From Siphonodentalium dalli (taxonomy: Eukaryota; Mollusca; Scaphopoda; Gadilida; Siphonodentaliidae), in the NCBI GenBank assembly GCA_032622095.1, contig CP136061.1, positions 201,926,244 to 201,990,243 on the forward strand: a DNA stretch of 64,000 nt, given 5' to 3'. The notes under the pieces are model-generated. The model was not told the origin of the DNA, searched no databases, and was given only the letters and a program-made list of their open reading frames with translations. A program made the translations under genes and the position numbers. Shown one piece after another: positions 63,501-64,000 of this stretch (positions are counted from its first letter, which is position 1; each line of letters starts with the position of its first letter).

Positions 63501-64000
63501 AGGAGATATGATAACTGTATTCTTAACCCTTTCTATACTAAATGGATTCTCCCACCCAGGCAGAAACATATATATTGGATTGGTCCATTATTAATTTCAA
63601 GGGGTGTCAAGGAAAAATTAGCAGATGGCAGAGATTTGATAAGATAATACAAGTGCAGAAGGATCAGTATTAATTGGTCGGAAATGTTCACATATTAAGT
63701 TGTACAAACGACCTTATTATCTGAAAATTTCCTATTAACGAAACTACTCGTCAATGAGTATTTAGTATAGAAAGGATTATATCAGCCTACAGATCAAACA
63801 TCTTAATCATTTGAATTCTTAAATGGTTACCGTACCCACCCACCCCCTCCCAAAATAAAAATCGTGCAGTCCTTAATGTTAATTGTAAAGTGTAAGGCAC
63901 TCTCATGCCTCATTCCTCAGGAATTATACACTACGATAGAGGGACTCTAAGCCTTCAAAGTGGGTTCATGTGAAATAACATAAAAGTCTGTGTAAAACAA
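51444..64000 (+). CDS. EEF1AKMT2: EEF1AKMT2 (METTL10), N-terminal part, continues past window
   Basis: S-adenosylmethionine-dependent seven-beta-strand methyltransferase; the human protein methylates a lysine of elongation factor eEF1A. Three exons are visible: 51444-51505, 61162-61227 and 63348-63465. They splice in frame (phases 2 and 2, then 0) into about 81 residues: MSAPMEDDRDFASSDLGTKE, then YWDTAYKTEIVNFQENNDVG, EIWFGEDSQERVLDWIE and DDSIIDIGCGNGVILVEL. The signatures LGTKEYWD.Y..E, GEIWFGE and the SAM motif I D-I-G-C-G-N-G match my memory of human METTL10. The remaining catalytic exons lie beyond 64000. The first intron is 9656 bp and carries many repeats. Confidence 0.93.
51745..51790. 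repeat. Perfect 19-bp-arm hairpin
   Basis: ACCATATACGGCACTTTAG and its exact complement around an 8-bp loop, in EEF1AKMT2 intron 1. Confidence 0.8.
52186..52552. repeat. Palindrome of palindromes (TTTGCGCTTAAGCGCAAA array)
   Basis: Outer arms CATTCACAATCGGAGGGAAG and GTAAGGGAGTGTTAGGTATT with complements at the far end. Between them about 15 units of TTTGCGCTTAAGCGCAAA, itself an 18-bp palindrome, joined by AT linkers (AATGA, AATAAATTG). Confidence 0.85.
52583..52995. repeat. Foldback with three 30-bp units per arm
   Basis: Arms CATTGTCGCATGGTTTCTGG followed by three CAAAAAGACACCCAGGATCT-type units of 30 bp. The mirror arm (about 52845-52995) has the same three. The loop is about 100 bp, and AACAACGGGAATTTTG pairs at its base. 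Confidence 0.85.
53085..53500. repeat. Direct duplication, about 325-bp offset
   Basis: CTCCTGCACAGATATATACC and GGGGTTACTGGGGG recur about 320-330 bp downstream with mismatches. Confidence 0.6.
53799..55080 (-). pseudogene. GC-rich coding-like island, possible degenerate transposon accessory gene
   Basis: On the minus strand, open frames lie in series. 54517-54266 encodes MTQTAAADAVMETETSFNAM, a Ser/Thr/Asn run and KQCAELMAESAALIKESRKI, a coiled-coil-like tail. Frames upstream (about 54960-54780) read CFWTWQRIMELIPSALLAAL and LDRLRVVDTLSW with stops. The tail region (RSEEQERIAAIS, then a Lys-rich stretch) is repeated in diverged form at 54089-53799, so the 3' part is duplicated. The style recalls accessory proteins of Harbinger-like transposons, but no domain is certain. 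Confidence 0.35.
55081..56917. other. EEF1AKMT2 intron 1, mostly unrecognised
   Basis: Only a short direct repeat TTAATATTCATT.TGACCTGACC (about 56630 and 56720) stands out. Confidence 0.4.
56918..57313. mobile_element. Family B' TTAA MITE, 396 bp
   Basis: TTAACCCTTTACCCAACA at the left and its complement at the right. Two hairpins (TATATATGCGAGTCGACC... and mirror) flank an AT-rich centre. It is the reverse complement of the copy at 61272-61668. Confidence 0.82.
57798..57920. repeat. Inverted repeat, ~50-bp arms
   Basis: GTTATGTTGGGATATAAGAT continuing to TTTCATAAA, with its complement at 57870-57920. Confidence 0.75.
58243..58480. mobile_element. Family B hairpin MITE
   Basis: TTAACCCTTTCATCACTGAA to CATCATGAAGGGGTTAA. 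Confidence 0.75.
58481..59123. other. No feature recognised
   Basis: AT-rich intron sequence. Confidence 0.4.
59124..59783. mobile_element. Family X TTAA element, 660 bp
   Basis: TTAAAGGGGTACTGTACC at the left, GTACAGTACCCCTTTAA at the right. Contains an 80-codon frame (59361-59603) without recognisable domains, probably chance. Confidence 0.75.
59784..61161. other. EEF1AKMT2 intron 1, last part
   Basis: Holds the inverted repeat at 60665-60801 (ATCCACATAG.GTAGCTGAAT arms of about 60 bp around TCCGCCTAGAGGC); otherwise unrecognised. Confidence 0.5.
61162..61227 (+). CDS. EEF1AKMT2: EEF1AKMT2 coding exon 2
   Basis: 66 bp between acceptor TTTTTTCCAG and donor ATTTG|GTGATT. Encodes (Y)WDTAYKTEIVNFQENNDVGEI(W), the conserved N-terminal helix of METTL10 proteins. 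Confidence 0.92.
61272..61668. mobile_element. Family B' TTAA MITE, inverted relative to 56918-57313
   Basis: CCCTTTACCCAACAGAAGGG at the left and TTGTTGGGTAAAGGGTTAA at the right. Left TTAA eroded. It begins 44 bp after EEF1AKMT2 exon 2. Confidence 0.8.
61665..62030. mobile_element. Family G TTAA repeat abutting B' at the same TTAA
   Basis: TTAAAGACATATTATGGACT begins on the TTAA (61665-61668) that ends B'. The body matches 8349-8700. Confidence 0.6.
62745..62849. repeat. Hairpin with 31-bp arms
   Basis: Arms 62745-62775 and 62819-62849 (ATATGGTGTCATGTGAGGC core) pair with one mismatch; outer GTTAC / GTAAC also pair. Confidence 0.78.
63173..63254. mobile_element. Family C MITE, right arm only
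   Basis: AGCTTTCCAATGAATGGCAA to GGGCATTACTGTA, with an internal deletion after TTACCCATGATT. It ends 94 bp before EEF1AKMT2 exon 3. Confidence 0.75.
63348..63465 (+). CDS. EEF1AKMT2: EEF1AKMT2 coding exon 3 (SAM motif I)
   Basis: 118 bp between acceptor AATTTTCAG and donor GAACTC|GTAAGT. Encodes FGEDSQERVLDWIEDCELLS and ends IIDIGCGNGVILVEL. DIGCGNG is the glycine-rich S-adenosylmethionine-binding loop. Confidence 0.93.
63523..63780. mobile_element. Family D TTAA MITE in EEF1AKMT2 intron 3
   Basis: TTAACCCTTTCTATACTAAA to TTTAGTATAGAAAGGATTAT; the right TTAA has mutated. Confidence 0.78.

Overview
This is a 64-kb stretch of an animal genome. It is AT-rich and intron-rich, with spliced genes that have canonical GT..AG introns. 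The protein-coding share is small, about 2.5 kb of exons. The bulk is short non-autonomous DNA transposons, foldback (palindromic) elements, minisatellites and at least one Helitron-like element. The repeat style (dense hairpin MITEs, frequent TACATGTA motifs, tRNA-derived SINE fragments) fits a marine lophotrochozoan, most likely a mollusc. No single gene proves that; the taxon is an inference.

Layout. (1) 31-11588, plus strand: six visible coding exons of one gene, open at its 5' side, encoding at least 505 residues. I do not recognise the family. (2) 11.6-40.2 kb: no convincing gene. It holds an old array of ~145-bp repeats (13.8-15.5 kb), a giant foldback with ~2.1-kb arms and a 42-bp minisatellite (17.5-23.1 kb), layered MITE insertions (24.0-27.6 kb), a Helitron-like element (28.1-29.1 kb), many hairpin MITEs, and a hAT element at 34.8-35.4 kb. 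(3) 40743-50061, minus strand: a complete four-coding-exon RAB7 small GTPase gene, probably with an extra non-coding 5' exon upstream. (4) 51444 to the window end, plus strand: the first three coding exons of the eEF1A lysine methyltransferase EEF1AKMT2 (METTL10), with a 9.7-kb first intron full of repeats. RAB7 and EEF1AKMT2 are head to head about 1.4 kb apart (ATG to ATG) and may share a promoter region near 51.4 kb.

Repeat biology is the main story. At least eight MITE families unrelated in their interiors (called B, B', D, V, G, H, W, X here) have ends at a TTAA tetranucleotide, and four of them continue as TTAACCCTT. This suggests piggyBac-type mobilisation of a diverse hairpin pool. Other families are TA-flanked foldbacks (C), longer palindromic elements (A, I), and three hAT elements with 18-23 bp scale inverted ends and perfect 8-bp target duplications. 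Several copies are nested or abut at one shared TTAA, so relative insertion ages can be read. One TTAA element in the first gene appears to carry a dead copy of that gene's own exon. The RAB7 protein ends in an unusual CGC-TIL tail.

Limits: family names A-Y are labels for this window only. Repeat boundaries without a stated target duplication are approximate, and no database search was possible.
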